DNA of 64,000 nt from Dyadobacter sandarakinus (GCF_016894445.1 NZ_CP056775.1:3350001-3414000); one strand, 5' to 3'. Positions 43,281-52,926 are shown, numbered from the stretch's first letter. The notes: a model not told the origin generated them from the letters alone. Numbers and translations: made by a program.

Positions 43281-44648
43281 ATGCAACTTTCAGAAGCGAG
43301 AATCCTGATCATTGACGATGACGTGGACGTGCTCAGCGCAGCCAAGCTGCTCCTCAAACGTCACGCAAAAGCAGTAGACATCGAGAAAAACCCTCAGAAA
43401 CTGCCTTTCCTGGTCACCAATGGAGACTATCATCTGATCCTGCTGGACATGAACTTCACCCGGGATGTGAACAGCGGACGGGAAGGATTTCACTGGCTGG
43501 ATCGTATCCTGGACATCAATGCAGCGGCCAAGGTTATCATGATTACGGCTTACGGGGACATTGAAATGGCGATCAGGGCGATGAAGGCAGGCGCGACCGA
43601 CTTCGTACTGAAACCCTGGGAAAATGATAAGCTGCTGGCAACCATTGCGGGTGCCCTCGAAGGCGGCGCAACCAAAATAGCCGCCCCTGCCGAGGAAAAA
43701 GCAAAGGACGAAAGCAAGAAAGCCAAAGCCGGTGCCGAGACCATCGTAGCATCGAGCGAGAGCATTCGGCAGGTCCTGCACACAGCCGAGCGCGTGGCCT
43801 CTACCGATGCCAATGTGCTCATTCTGGGTGAAAACGGGACAGGCAAGTCGCAGCTTGCGAGGCATATTCACCAGCATTCCAAGCGGGCCGACAAGCCTTT
43901 TGTAGCTGTAGACCTGGGTGCATTGAGTGAATCGCTGTTTGAAAGTGAGCTCTTCGGGCATGTCAAGGGTGCATTTACCGATGCCAAGGAAGACCGCGCC
44001 GGGCGCTTCGAGGAAGCCAAAGGCGGAACCATTTTCCTGGACGAAATCGGTAACCTTACACTTCCGCTGCAGGCCAAGCTGCTCACCGTGATCCAGGAAC
44101 GCCGCGTCACGCGGGTAGGCTCCAATAAGTCTATCAATGTAGACATCAGGCTGATATGCGCTACCAACAGTAACATTGAAAAGATGGTGGCTGATAAAAC
44201 ATTCAGGCAGGACCTGCTCTACCGGATCAATACCATTGAGCTCGACCTCCCGCCGCTGCGTGACCGCCCGGAAGACATCAGCGCGCTGGCTGACTACTAC
44301 CTCAAACAATACTCCAAAAAATACAACAGGCCCGTCAATGACATCAGTACTGCCCTCATCAAGAAAATGCAGCAGTACAACTGGCCGGGCAACATCCGGG
44401 AGCTGCAGCACGCCATTGAGCGGGCGGTGATCCTTTCGCAGGAAAAAACCCTGCAACCCGACGATCTATTCCTGAAAAGCTCGGCAGGCCAGCCTGCCAC
44501 GGCCACGGGGTTTGATCTGGAAGACATGGAAAAGAACCTGATCGTGAAGGCATTGAAACGATTCAATGGAAATATCACAGACGCAGCAAGGGAGCTTGGA
44601 TTGAGCCGGGCTGCCTTGTACAGACGTATGGAGAAATACGGACTTTGA
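43281..44648 (+). CDS. Sigma-54-dependent response regulator (NtrC family)
   Basis: 455 residues from the ATG at 43281; the frame is open further upstream but the receiver starts here. Receiver domain with acidic pocket DDD at 12-14, phospho-acceptor Asp56, and KPW at 111-113. AAA+ domain with Walker A GENGTGKS (183-190), Walker B IFLDEIG (251-257), and the sigma-54 contact loop as GAFTDA (230-235) in place of GAFTGA. The C-terminal Fis-type HTH is NITDAARELGLSRAALYRRM. A histidine kinase is not adjacent: the next gene is GH127. It is divergent from the adaptor operon across tandem inverted repeats. Confidence 0.95.
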   Translation: MQLSEARILIIDDDVDVLSAAKLLLKRHAKAVDIEKNPQKLPFLVTNGDYHLILLDMNFTRDVNSGREGFHWLDRILDINAAAKVIMITAYGDIEMAIRAMKAGATDFVLKPWENDKLLATIAGALEGGATKIAAPAEEKAKDESKKAKAGAETIVASSESIRQVLHTAERVASTDANVLILGENGTGKSQLARHIHQHSKRADKPFVAVDLGALSESLFESELFGHVKGAFTDAKEDRAGRFEEAKGGTIFLDEIGNLTLPLQAKLLTVIQERRVTRVGSNKSINVDIRLICATNSNIEKMVADKTFRQDLLYRINTIELDLPPLRDRPEDISALADYYLKQYSKKYNRPVNDISTALIKKMQQYNWPGNIRELQHAIERAVILSQEKTLQPDDLFLKSSAGQPATATGFDLEDMEKNLIVKALKRFNGNITDAARELGLSRAALYRRMEKYGL

Positions 44649-44676
44649 TTTTCGACTTGTAGTAAAAAGTGCTTTC

Positions 44677-44692
44677 TGGCACGTTTTTGGAG
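44677..44692 (+). promoter_or_regulatory. Possible -24-like element before GH127
   Basis: TGGCACGTTTTTGGAG has a perfect TGGCACG -24 box, but the -12 TTGGA is one base closer than normal and lacks GC. No activator inverted repeat is visible upstream within the preceding gene end. Low confidence. Confidence 0.3.
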
Positions 44693-44727
44693 ACCTGGCC
44701 CACTTACAGACCAACCAGAACAATCCC

Positions 44728-46662
44728 ATGACGAAGCCGATTGCCGTCTTTTTGCTGCTATTCCCGTTCCTCTCGTCAGCGCAGGAGATTACACCAGTAC
44801 CCCTCAAAAATGTACATACTACCCGGGGATTCTGGCACGACCGGGTCACGCTCGCTGCTGAAACGACCGTCCCCCATGCATTGCATCAATGCGAAATTTC
44901 CCACCGCATCGACAATTTTGCTGTTGCCGGCGGATTGAAAAAGGGCAAGTTTGACGGGGTGAGGTTTAATGATTCGGACGTTTTCAAAGTCGTGGAAGGT
45001 GCCGCCTACGTACTTCAGAATAAGTATGATCCGAAGCTGGACCATTACCTTGACAGTCTGATCACGCTTTTTGCGGCGGCACAGGAGCCAAATGGATATC
45101 TTTATACCGTACGTACCATCAACAAGGATACTACCGGCTCGTACGACTGGATTGCCGGACCTTCGCCCTATTCATTTGAAAATGGCAGCCACGAGCTCTA
45201 CAATGCCGGGCACCTGTATGAAGCTGCGGTAGCGCACTATGAAGCTACCGGGAAGCGTAACCTGCTTGATATAGCCATAAAAAATGCAGATCACCTTGTC
45301 AAAACCATTGGCCCGAAACCCGGGCAGATGCTGGTCGTGCCGGGTCATGAAGAAATTGAACTGGCCCTGGTGCGACTCTACCGCGTAACCGGCAAAAAGG
45401 AATATCTGGACCTCACAGACTTTTTCATTTCCATGCGCGGCCGATCCGATAAACGTACACTCTTCCTGGACGAGCATAAGCTGGGCCCCGCCTACTTTCA
45501 GGACCAGGTACCCTTCGTCCGGCAAAAAGAAGCTGAGGGACATGCCGTACGTGCCCAGTACCTGTATACCGGCGTGGCCGACCTGCTCCCGCTGCGCGAC
45601 AATCCCGGGAACCGGCGCGCTCTGGACCATATCTGGGAAGATGCCACATATAAAAAACAGTACGTTACCGGCGGCATGGGCGCCCGGGAAGACGGCGAGG
45701 CTTTTGACAAAGCATACATTTTGCCCAACGACAATGCCTATGCCGAAACCTGCGCGGCAATTGCCAACCTGAACTGGAATCACAGCATGTTCCTGCTCAC
45801 GGGCGATGCCAAGTACATGGATGTTTTTGAGCGGACGCTTTACAATGGATTTCTTGGCGGGATGTCTGTGAAAGGAAATGAGTTCTTTTACGTAAACCCG
45901 ATGTCTTCCAATGGAAAAAACGACTTCGGCAAAGGTACCGGCGCTGCCCGGAGTGAATGGTTTGGTACGGCTTGCTGCCCTACCAACGTTTCACGGCTGC
46001 TGCCGTCCGTACCTGCCTACATGTACGCCACCCGGGGAAATGAAATTTTCGTCAACCTTTTTGCAGGCAGTGAAGCAACTGTGAGCAGCGGCGGTACCAA
46101 GGTAACGCTGGCGCAGCAAACCAGCTATCCGTGGGAAGGTACCGTACGTATGACCGTGTCGCCTGAAAAGGCACTGAAATTTCCATTGTCAATACGCATT
46201 CCGGGCTGGGCACGCGGCGAGGCGATTCCGGGAGACCTTTATGTTTATACCAATAAAAATGCGAAACCTGTAACCCTTACCATTAATGGAAAATCGGCAC
46301 CGGCTGTGATCACAGATGGCTACGTGAAACTGGACAGACAATGGAAAAAGGGTGATGTAATTGAACTGAGCATGGATATGCTCGTCCGTACCATTGTGTC
46401 GCGGGCAGAAGTGAAGGCCAATGAAGGAAAACTCGCGGTCGAGCGCGGGCCGGTACTTTACTGCGCCGAGGGCCACGACAATCAGGGTAAAGCTTTGAAC
46501 GTCAGCATCAGGCAGGAACAGGATTTTGTTGTTCAGTATAAAAAAGAAATGCTGGGAGGCATTAATGTACTGACCTCAGGCCCATTGACCCTTATCCCCT
46601 ACTACGCCTGGGCCAATCGCGGCCCGAACGAAATGTCGGTCTGGCTGAACAGGGAAAAGTAG
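44728..46662 (+). CDS. GH127-family (DUF1680) beta-L-arabinofuranosidase-like hydrolase
   Basis: 644 residues with a signal peptide (MTKPIAVFLLLFPFLSSA before Q). The catalytic (alpha/alpha)6 barrel has the GH127 residues: NDNAYAETCAAIA with the first Cys, and WFGTACCPTNVSRLLPS with the paired Cys that bind zinc and act as nucleophile in the family. A beta-sandwich follows (KFPLSIRIPGWARG). The enzyme probably trims L-arabinofuranose or related sugars from exported glycans; true specificity is uncertain because DUF1680 is diverse. It lies 79 bp after the response regulator. Confidence 0.92.
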   Translation: MTKPIAVFLLLFPFLSSAQEITPVPLKNVHTTRGFWHDRVTLAAETTVPHALHQCEISHRIDNFAVAGGLKKGKFDGVRFNDSDVFKVVEGAAYVLQNKYDPKLDHYLDSLITLFAAAQEPNGYLYTVRTINKDTTGSYDWIAGPSPYSFENGSHELYNAGHLYEAAVAHYEATGKRNLLDIAIKNADHLVKTIGPKPGQMLVVPGHEEIELALVRLYRVTGKKEYLDLTDFFISMRGRSDKRTLFLDEHKLGPAYFQDQVPFVRQKEAEGHAVRAQYLYTGVADLLPLRDNPGNRRALDHIWEDATYKKQYVTGGMGAREDGEAFDKAYILPNDNAYAETCAAIANLNWNHSMFLLTGDAKYMDVFERTLYNGFLGGMSVKGNEFFYVNPMSSNGKNDFGKGTGAARSEWFGTACCPTNVSRLLPSVPAYMYATRGNEIFVNLFAGSEATVSSGGTKVTLAQQTSYPWEGTVRMTVSPEKALKFPLSIRIPGWARGEAIPGDLYVYTNKNAKPVTLTINGKSAPAVITDGYVKLDRQWKKGDVIELSMDMLVRTIVSRAEVKANEGKLAVERGPVLYCAEGHDNQGKALNVSIRQEQDFVVQYKKEMLGGINVLTSGPLTLIPYYAWANRGPNEMSVWLNREK

Positions 46663-46674
46663 CCGGAACAGCAC

Positions 46675-46710
46675 AAAAAATGCCGGATGAGCAGTCATCC
46701 GGCATTTTTT
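46675..46710. terminator. Bidirectional terminator between GH127 and the split-barrel protein
   Basis: Perfect stem TGCCGGATGA (46681-46690) with TCATCCGGCA (46695-46704), a 4-nt loop, six A before and six T after, serving both converging genes. Confidence 0.92.
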
Positions 46711-46729
46711 GTAAGTATTGATATTGCTG

Positions 46730-47230
46730 CTAGCTGAGGTTCAGCGTTCCACGCTCGCCACCGTCAGGCGTAGTGCCGGTTACCACGGCTTTGATCATCG
46801 AGAAGAACACGACCATCTGCGATGAAGAGCTATCCCAGTATGCTGCTTCCTCGGTTGTTACTTTCAATACCACGAGGTTGGGATCATCCTTGCCACCCGG
46901 AAACCAGGCTTTTGACATTACATTCCACAATTCCTCTTTCTTCTGCTCATCGTCTACAATTTCTGCAAAACCTGAAACGCTCACGTACGTATTTTCCTTA
47001 GGCTCGGAGTAAATCAGTGTTACTGCTTCCTTACCCGATGTTTCTTCTCCCAGGTCGGTGTTCCTGCTGGTAAAAAACCATACATTACCCTCAGCATCAA
47101 TGTCCTGCGTAGTCATTGGGCGCGACTCAATCCTACCGTCTTTGTAGGTTGTGTACATGCAAAATCTGATATCACCTGCCAGAGATTTCAACTTTTTTGC
47201 GGCATCTCCGGCCTGAAATTCCTTTTCCAT
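46730..47230 (-). CDS. Pyridoxamine-5'-phosphate-oxidase-like FMN split-barrel protein
   Basis: 166 residues of the general-stress-protein-26 type: CMYTTYKDGRIESRPMTTQD, NVWFFTSRNTDLGEE, NTYVSVSGFAEIV, and a C-terminal KAVVTGTTPDGGERG. The family binds FMN or a related flavin and has unknown redox roles in stress responses; true pyridoxamine oxidase activity is unlikely. It begins after a short gap from the 2TM gene and ends at a strong bidirectional terminator. Confidence 0.9.
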   Translation of the reverse strand: MEKEFQAGDAAKKLKSLAGDIRFCMYTTYKDGRIESRPMTTQDIDAEGNVWFFTSRNTDLGEETSGKEAVTLIYSEPKENTYVSVSGFAEIVDDEQKKEELWNVMSKAWFPGGKDDPNLVVLKVTTEEAAYWDSSSSQMVVFFSMIKAVVTGTTPDGGERGTLNLS

Positions 47231-47290
47231 AGTTGCCTTTTTTGTTTTTGTTTTTTTTCAAAAACCTAAAACAACCGTTCCAAGCAACCA

Positions 47291-47572
47291 TTACGCCTGC
47301 TGGCGCAGCAGCTTTTCGTATTCTTTTTGTGCTAACGTATTTTCGTCCATCCGGCCATAAGCAGAAAGGCCGTGCGTAGCCAGCCCGATCCCCCAGCCAA
47401 GCATTGGGAATATAGGCCACGGAACAATGTGATCACTTGTAAAAGGGTACGTTGTCAGCAGGAAAATCAGCCATAAGCCACCATTAACTACCGCATAGGT
47501 CACCAGGTGCATTTTGAAAGATGCGCGTTTGCGGGCCTTTCTCCAGAGAAATTCATTGCGTGGCGTTTCCAT
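47291..47572 (-). CDS. 2TM-domain membrane protein
   Basis: 93 residues: a basic start (RNEFLWRKARKRASFKMHLVTY), two transmembrane helices (about 22-44 and 52-70) separated by TTYPFTSDHIVPWPIF, and a cytoplasmic tail ending EYEKLLRQQA. This is the Bacteroidetes 2TM domain, also found fused to LytTR regulators or histidine kinases. Here it stands alone, upstream of the split-barrel gene. Its function is unknown; the gene has the small size and position of a stress-operon member. Confidence 0.85.
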   Translation of the reverse strand: METPRNEFLWRKARKRASFKMHLVTYAVVNGGLWLIFLLTTYPFTSDHIVPWPIFPMLGWGIGLATHGLSAYGRMDENTLAQKEYEKLLRQQA

Positions 47573-47731
47573 AAGTTCGTGTTTTTTGGTTAAATAATGC
47601 TCCTGTGCCAGCGGGTACTGTTATGACTGCCGACCTTCCAAAAGTAGCAGGTTACCATTGCCCCGCCCACGCAAAAGCGACGGAGTTAAGAATTTTACGG
47701 ATGAAAAAACAAAACGGGCGGACGAACCTGA

Positions 47732-50050
47732 TCAGAATTCGAGGCGGTAGTTGAGAATCGGCAGCAGGCCCGTCTGCGTGATCAGCCGCACCTCATCTTT
47801 TTTGCTGTCATAATACCTGTCAAATGCATTCAGGCGGTTAGTGACATTCTGAATATCAAGCGAAATGGTGGAGGTGATGCGTTTCCTGTTTTTTGTATAG
47901 CTCACCCGCAGATCGGTGCGGAAATAGCCGGGCAGCTGTTCTGCATAACTCTGCGTCCAGTCGCGCTCGGTGCGTCCTTTTGCCCTCGACTTTGCAAGGT
48001 CTACGGGGGTAGTACGGTTTCCACCGGACGCCAGTACCTTGATGTTGGCTGCAAAAATATTGGTTTTATGCTGACCCGCCCGCCACTCTTTACCGGCCAG
48101 GACATTCTGCACATACCTTCCATTAAACCGGCTGTCGCGCTCGATGCCATCCCTGCCCGTATATTTGGATTGATAGAGCGACGTTGTGCTCATCAGATAA
48201 AACCCGCCGGTAAGCGACTTTTCCAGGGTAAGCTCCACCCCATAACTTCTTCCCTTTCCGGCACTGGTGAGTGAGTCGCTGATAAACCCGCTGGTTTCGT
48301 TCAGCATGGAATTATGCAGTAAAAACGGACTGGAAGTATTGGGCGGCCCGATCGGCACATGGTAGTGATGCTGGTAGTAAGCCTCGGCGAGTATCCGCCA
48401 GCCGGCCGACGGCCTGAGTTCGTAGCCCGTAACAAAGTGCGCAGACTTCATCAGTTTCAGGTTTTTATTGAGAGGAGCAGTGGTCCCGTCACCTGCATTC
48501 ACCTGGGCAAAGTAGGTCGAGATGGTCTCGGTTTTACTATGCAGCCCCATTCCTAAGCTGATTGTCGAGCGGGGCGCGACCGCCCAGCGCAACCCCGCAC
48601 GCGGCTCAATGGAAAACTGGTTGTTAAGTCCGAGAAGCATGCCATGCACACCCAGGTTGACCGTCACGCCGGGAGATAACCGTGACTTTACCTGGCCGTA
48701 GGCCTGAAAAAGCTGCGTGTTTCCTTTGCTGTTCACATGGATTACATAGGGCCCATCTTCGTTGTTTTTGTCAAAAAGGTTGAAATCCAGGTGATTGATG
48801 ATCAGACCCATCCTCAGCGTATTGCGGGCACCCAGTTTGTAGTTGTACAAAGTCGACAGCCGGAGTGTCTGGTTGATAAATTGCTGCTGGTAGTTCGTAT
48901 GCTGCTCCTTGTCGGTATAATCATCCGTCTGACGCGTGACCGAGTAGGACACGATGTTTTCAAGGTACGACCTGGAATTCAGGTAACGCATGTAGTTGAG
49001 CCCTACCATACCACGGTCCGAGCCGAACTTCTCCTCTTCATCGTCGGAATGTACCTTTGAAGTACTGATCCCTCCCATTCCCCAGACAGACAAAATTGCT
49101 TTTTCATCATAAGGAATGTAAACTTTAAAAGCCGCGTCCTGAAAATCATTGAGTGCATCACCCTGAATGTTCATCCCGATCTTGCTCAGTACTGCCAGGG
49201 TTGAGTACCTGTAATTGGCCAGGTAAGAGGCACCGCCTTTGGGCCCGATTGGCCCCTCCGCCGCAAAATCAAGTCCCAGCACCCCGGCCTGCGCGGCATA
49301 CTCCCGTTTTTCATTGTTACCCTTCCGGAGTTTAAGATCAAACACGCCCGACGTCGCATTGCCGTACTCTGCAGGGAATGCGCCCGTCAGAAAATCGGAG
49401 TTGCTGAGCACATTGACGCTCAATGCACTTACCCCTCCGCCACTGGTTCCCTCCTGTGCAAAATGATTGGGATTGGGAATTTCGACGCCTTCCATCCGCC
49501 AAAGCAGACCTTTCGGACTGTTGCCCCGGATGATGATCTGATTGCTTCCGTCATCATTCGTAGCCACCCCTGCGAAGGACAGTGCCATGCGCGCGGGATC
49601 GTTTACCGCCGCCGCAAAACGTTTGGTCTGCTCGACCGTAAAAGACCGGCCGCTCACACTCACCATGTCGTTCAGGGGAGTGCCGGTTTCCTGCTGCGCC
49701 TTTACCACCACTTCGTCCAGCTTACGGAACGACTCGGTAAGCTTCACAGTGAGGTCTACCTCCTTGCCCGATCCTACAGTCACTTCCTGCACAAAAGCAT
49801 CGTCATACCCCAGGCTCGTGACCCTGAATGCATGCCGGCCTACCGGTACATCAGGAATACGAAAATTGCCCTCACTGTCGGTTGCACTGCCTGTAACGGG
49901 GCTGACGGAGGTGATCATTACGCCTGCACCGATCACAGGCTGTTGCGACTCTGCGTCGATCACGCGGCCTTTCACCACCTGTACGGGCTTTTGTGCAAAT
50001 GAGAGGGTGCAGGCTGCCCCCAGGAGTAAGGTAAAAATGAATTTTTTCAT
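47732..50050 (-). CDS. TonB-dependent outer-membrane receptor with carboxypeptidase-like domain
   Basis: 772 residues. Signal peptide (MKKFIFTLLLGAACTLSFA), then a CarboxypepD_reg-like domain (about 23-110: VVKGRVIDAESQQPVIGAGV ... VTSLGYDDAFVQEV), a plug domain (VSVSGRSFTVEQTKRFA ... NQIIIRGNSPKGLLWRMEG) and a 22-strand-type beta-barrel ending in NYRLEF with a terminal Phe. There is no SusD partner or visible TonB box. The substrate is unknown. Its upstream region is divergent from permease 6 and shares the inverted repeat at 50175-50198, so the two might be co-regulated. Confidence 0.93.
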   Translation of the reverse strand: MKKFIFTLLLGAACTLSFAQKPVQVVKGRVIDAESQQPVIGAGVMITSVSPVTGSATDSEGNFRIPDVPVGRHAFRVTSLGYDDAFVQEVTVGSGKEVDLTVKLTESFRKLDEVVVKAQQETGTPLNDMVSVSGRSFTVEQTKRFAAAVNDPARMALSFAGVATNDDGSNQIIIRGNSPKGLLWRMEGVEIPNPNHFAQEGTSGGGVSALSVNVLSNSDFLTGAFPAEYGNATSGVFDLKLRKGNNEKREYAAQAGVLGLDFAAEGPIGPKGGASYLANYRYSTLAVLSKIGMNIQGDALNDFQDAAFKVYIPYDEKAILSVWGMGGISTSKVHSDDEEEKFGSDRGMVGLNYMRYLNSRSYLENIVSYSVTRQTDDYTDKEQHTNYQQQFINQTLRLSTLYNYKLGARNTLRMGLIINHLDFNLFDKNNEDGPYVIHVNSKGNTQLFQAYGQVKSRLSPGVTVNLGVHGMLLGLNNQFSIEPRAGLRWAVAPRSTISLGMGLHSKTETISTYFAQVNAGDGTTAPLNKNLKLMKSAHFVTGYELRPSAGWRILAEAYYQHHYHVPIGPPNTSSPFLLHNSMLNETSGFISDSLTSAGKGRSYGVELTLEKSLTGGFYLMSTTSLYQSKYTGRDGIERDSRFNGRYVQNVLAGKEWRAGQHKTNIFAANIKVLASGGNRTTPVDLAKSRAKGRTERDWTQSYAEQLPGYFRTDLRVSYTKNRKRITSTISLDIQNVTNRLNAFDRYYDSKKDEVRLITQTGLLPILNYRLEF

Positions 50051-50174
50051 AGCTAACAGTTTTCGTCTCTGACAACTCAGCCATGACTTACCCTCAGCTT
50101 TGGAAAAAATATTGATTGTACGTGCAACTCAAAAGCTCGGAAATGCTTCTATTTGAAGCGGACATTAAAGGCGG

Positions 50175-50198
50175 CAGATGTTCGAAAGCGAACATCTG
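50175..50198. promoter_or_regulatory. Perfect 10-bp inverted repeat upstream of permease 6
   Basis: CAGATGTTCG-AAAG-CGAACATCTG contains the shared GTTCG-N4-CGAAC core. A CGGAC half-site lies 30 bp upstream at 50159-50163. It sits in the divergent region between the TonB receptor and permease 6, 62 bp before a CTGGTAT element. Confidence 0.65.
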
Positions 50199-50259
50199 GG
50201 CTACGACACAACAGCAGTTAATGAGCTGATAATTAAAAACTTACTTTCTTTGCGCAGGA

Positions 50260-50275
50260 CTGGTATAAAAATTCA
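50260..50275 (+). promoter_or_regulatory. Possible sigma-54-like promoter of permease 6
   Basis: CTGGTATAAAAATTCA aligns with TTGGCACAAAAATGTT before permease 9. The -24 GG is present; the -12 element is poor. It lies 56 bp before the start codon. Confidence 0.4.
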
Positions 50276-50331
50276 CGCACGTAACGGTTACTTACTATTA
50301 GCCATGATTATCAGCCTATAAACAGCCGGGC

Positions 50332-52749
50332 ATGTTTAAAAACTATCTCAAAATCGCCTTGCGTAACCTCTGGAAAAACCGAGGCTATGCTTTCATTAAC
50401 ATTACGGGATTGTCCGTGGCATTCTGCGCCAGTGTTTTCCTCTTCCTTACGGCCTACTTCGCATTGTCATTCGATGATTTTCACAAAGACAAAGACCGCA
50501 TTTACCAGATCTATTTTGTTTCCAACAGCCCTGATAAAGCCAATTACAGCGGCACAATGCCCTTTCCGATCACACCGGCACTGAAAGACGAATTTCCGGA
50601 GATCGAACAGGCAGCCCGGATTGTAAACGGGTCGGATGTAGTTACCTACAAGGGTAAACATTATGATAAAAAGGTGATGTTTACGGATCCCGATTTTCTC
50701 AAACTGTTTACTTTCCCGCTGGTCAAAGGCAGCTCCGAAATTGCCCTGCGGGATTTCAGCAGCATTATTATCAGTGAGCAAATGGCCAGGACCGTTTTCG
50801 GGACCGAGGACCCGATGGGCAAGCCACTGGAACTCGGCCGGCCCGGAAGCAGCAGGCAATATGTGGTCACAGGTGTCTTGAAAGACTTTCCCGACAATTC
50901 CACCATTAAGTTTGATGCATTTATCAGAAGTGAAAACGTGCCCGGCTACCAGGAGCAGAAAGATGCCTGGGATGCACATTCTCATATTGTTTATGTAAAA
51001 CTGAATCCTGCGACCAGCCAGGCCACCTTCGAGAAACGCCTCAAACCGTTTGCTCAGAAATACTTCAAAGATAATCTTGCGAGGCTTAAAAAGCAGGGAG
51101 CCCGGCCTGACGAGCGCGGCGACGTATTTGCCATCCGCCTGCAAAAAATGGAAAACATCCATTTTGATACCCGCATCAGCAGAAATGCCGCACCCGCAGC
51201 ACTGGTCTATGCGCTCATGGGGATCGGGTTGTTTATACTTCTCATTGCCTGCTTCAATTTCATCAACCTGAACGTAGCAAGGTCGTTTATCCGGGCCAGG
51301 GAAGTGGGCGTCCGCAAGTCGCTTGGTGCGATGAAAGGTCAGCTTTTTGCGCAGATATGGGGCGAAGCCGGTGTGGTATGCCTGCTGGGATTTTTGTGCG
51401 GCATTGTCCTTGCCCTCCTTTTGCTCCCTTATTTCAATGCGACTTTCCAGTCAAAGCTCAGTTTATCCTACATCACGGAACCTGATAAAATTGCCTTGCT
51501 GATAAGCCTGTTCTTTCTGGTGACACTGCTTGCCGGCGGTTACCCGGCCTGGCAGATGTCCCGTTTCAACGCGGTGGAAGTGCTGAAAGGAAAAGTGTCG
51601 CTGAAAAAGCCGGGGCTGCTGCGCAATTCGCTGATCGTTGCCCAGTTTACCATTTCATGCCTGCTGATATGCTGCACGACCATTGCGGTTCAGCAGGTGG
51701 ATCACCTTCGCCGGCAACCGCTGGGCTTTGAAAAAGAGCAGGTAATCAGCATTCCGGTAGGTACCCAGGTAAATGGTCAGCAAGCTTTGCAACGCATGCG
51801 CAACCTGCTGGAAGGCGACCCCTCCATCATGGGAATTACAGGTGCCGGCGTTAACCTCGGCCTGGGACTCGATCGGACCACATCGCGCAGTGAGGTAGGT
51901 TTTACGTATAAAGACAGGGAGGTAAGTACGGACTGGCTATCCATCGACTATGATTATGTAAAAACACTTAAAATCAAGCTTCTGGCCGGCAGGGAATTTA
52001 ATCCTGCTTATCCTGCCGACTCGGTAGACCGGGTTATTATATCCGAGAACATGGCTAAGATGATGGGAGAAAAAGATCCGGTCGGCAAGTTTTTCCAGAC
52101 CGACTCCGCGGGTGTGAAGTACCAGATCATCGGTCTGGTGCAGGACTTTAATCTTTATTCTGCCAAAAACCAGCAAAAAGGCGTCACCATGCACTTATCA
52201 GCCTCCGATGCGCCTGCCTACATTTTTGTACGGGTAGCACCGCAGTCACTTGCCGCCTCCATGGAAAAACTGAAAGGCGTGTGGCAGCAGGTTGCGCCGG
52301 GATCGGAGTTCATGGGCTCGTTTGTCGATGAAAATACCGACAACTGGTACAAGGAGGAAGAAAGAATGTCGCAGGTATTCAGCCTGGCCTCGGGAATCGC
52401 CATCATCCTCTCCTGCCTGGGGCTTTTTGCAGTAGCACTGATCGTTATCGAACAACGCACCAAGGAGATAGGCGTGAGAAAAGTACTGGGCGCAAGCATA
52501 ACAAACCTCGTGATCGTGCTGTCGCGGGACTTTGTGAAACTGGTGCTGGTGGCCATCGGCATTGCCACGCCACTCTCCTGGTTTGCGATGCAGCAATGGC
52601 TGGCAGACTACCCTTACCGCATTGAAATCAGCCCGCTGCTATTTATCCTGGTAGGCGCCGTCGCGGTCATTATCACCATTGCAACCGTGAGCTTTCAGAG
52701 CATCAAAGCGGCTATGATGAACCCGGTGAAAAGCTTGAAGTCGGAATGA
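50332..52749 (+). CDS. Double-FtsX/MacB-type ABC permease (paralog 6 of 9)
   Basis: 805 residues, starting MFKNYLKIALRNLWKNRGYAF. The coupling segments are SFIRAREVGVRKSLGAM and EQRTKEIGVRKVLGAS, and the tail is NPVKSLKSE. Periplasmic domains lie at about 45-285 and 460-680; eight helices in all. It is the first gene of the plus-strand arm (permeases 6, 7, 8) and has its own activator site and -24-like element. The next permease follows across a repeat module, so co-transcription of the three is likely but unproven. Confidence 0.93.
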   Translation: MFKNYLKIALRNLWKNRGYAFINITGLSVAFCASVFLFLTAYFALSFDDFHKDKDRIYQIYFVSNSPDKANYSGTMPFPITPALKDEFPEIEQAARIVNGSDVVTYKGKHYDKKVMFTDPDFLKLFTFPLVKGSSEIALRDFSSIIISEQMARTVFGTEDPMGKPLELGRPGSSRQYVVTGVLKDFPDNSTIKFDAFIRSENVPGYQEQKDAWDAHSHIVYVKLNPATSQATFEKRLKPFAQKYFKDNLARLKKQGARPDERGDVFAIRLQKMENIHFDTRISRNAAPAALVYALMGIGLFILLIACFNFINLNVARSFIRAREVGVRKSLGAMKGQLFAQIWGEAGVVCLLGFLCGIVLALLLLPYFNATFQSKLSLSYITEPDKIALLISLFFLVTLLAGGYPAWQMSRFNAVEVLKGKVSLKKPGLLRNSLIVAQFTISCLLICCTTIAVQQVDHLRRQPLGFEKEQVISIPVGTQVNGQQALQRMRNLLEGDPSIMGITGAGVNLGLGLDRTTSRSEVGFTYKDREVSTDWLSIDYDYVKTLKIKLLAGREFNPAYPADSVDRVIISENMAKMMGEKDPVGKFFQTDSAGVKYQIIGLVQDFNLYSAKNQQKGVTMHLSASDAPAYIFVRVAPQSLAASMEKLKGVWQQVAPGSEFMGSFVDENTDNWYKEEERMSQVFSLASGIAIILSCLGLFAVALIVIEQRTKEIGVRKVLGASITNLVIVLSRDFVKLVLVAIGIATPLSWFAMQQWLADYPYRIEISPLLFILVGAVAVIITIATVSFQSIKAAMMNPVKSLKSE

Positions 52750-52756
52750 GGGGGGC

Positions 52757-52915
52757 GATCGGCTTTCGGCCGTCGGCTGTCGGCGGTCGGCGGTCGGCTG
52801 TTGAGAAGCTGAAACAGGGTATTTGCTTCAAGGACCATTGATATTTTTAAGATAATAAACAAATCAGCAATACGGAAAGTCGATAGCCGACTGCCGACTG
52901 CCGACTGCCGAAAGC
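52757..52915. repeat. Heptanucleotide inverted-arm module before permease 7
   Basis: Left arm 52757-52800: GGCTTTC, GGCCGTC, GGCTGTC, GGCGGTC units. Right arm 52885-52915: three GCCGACT units, then GCCGAAA. The core is about 84 bp and AT-rich. The left arm begins shortly after the permease 6 stop. Confidence 0.8.
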
Positions 52916-52926
52916 CCGTTCCCTGA

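Noticed and set aside
46675..46710. Regulatory palindrome
   Set aside because: The A-run, perfect stem and T-run between converging genes are fully explained as a bidirectional terminator.
52757..52915. CRISPR array
   Set aside because: Repeats are 7 bp with no unique spacers of even size, the arms are inverted to each other, and no cas genes are present.
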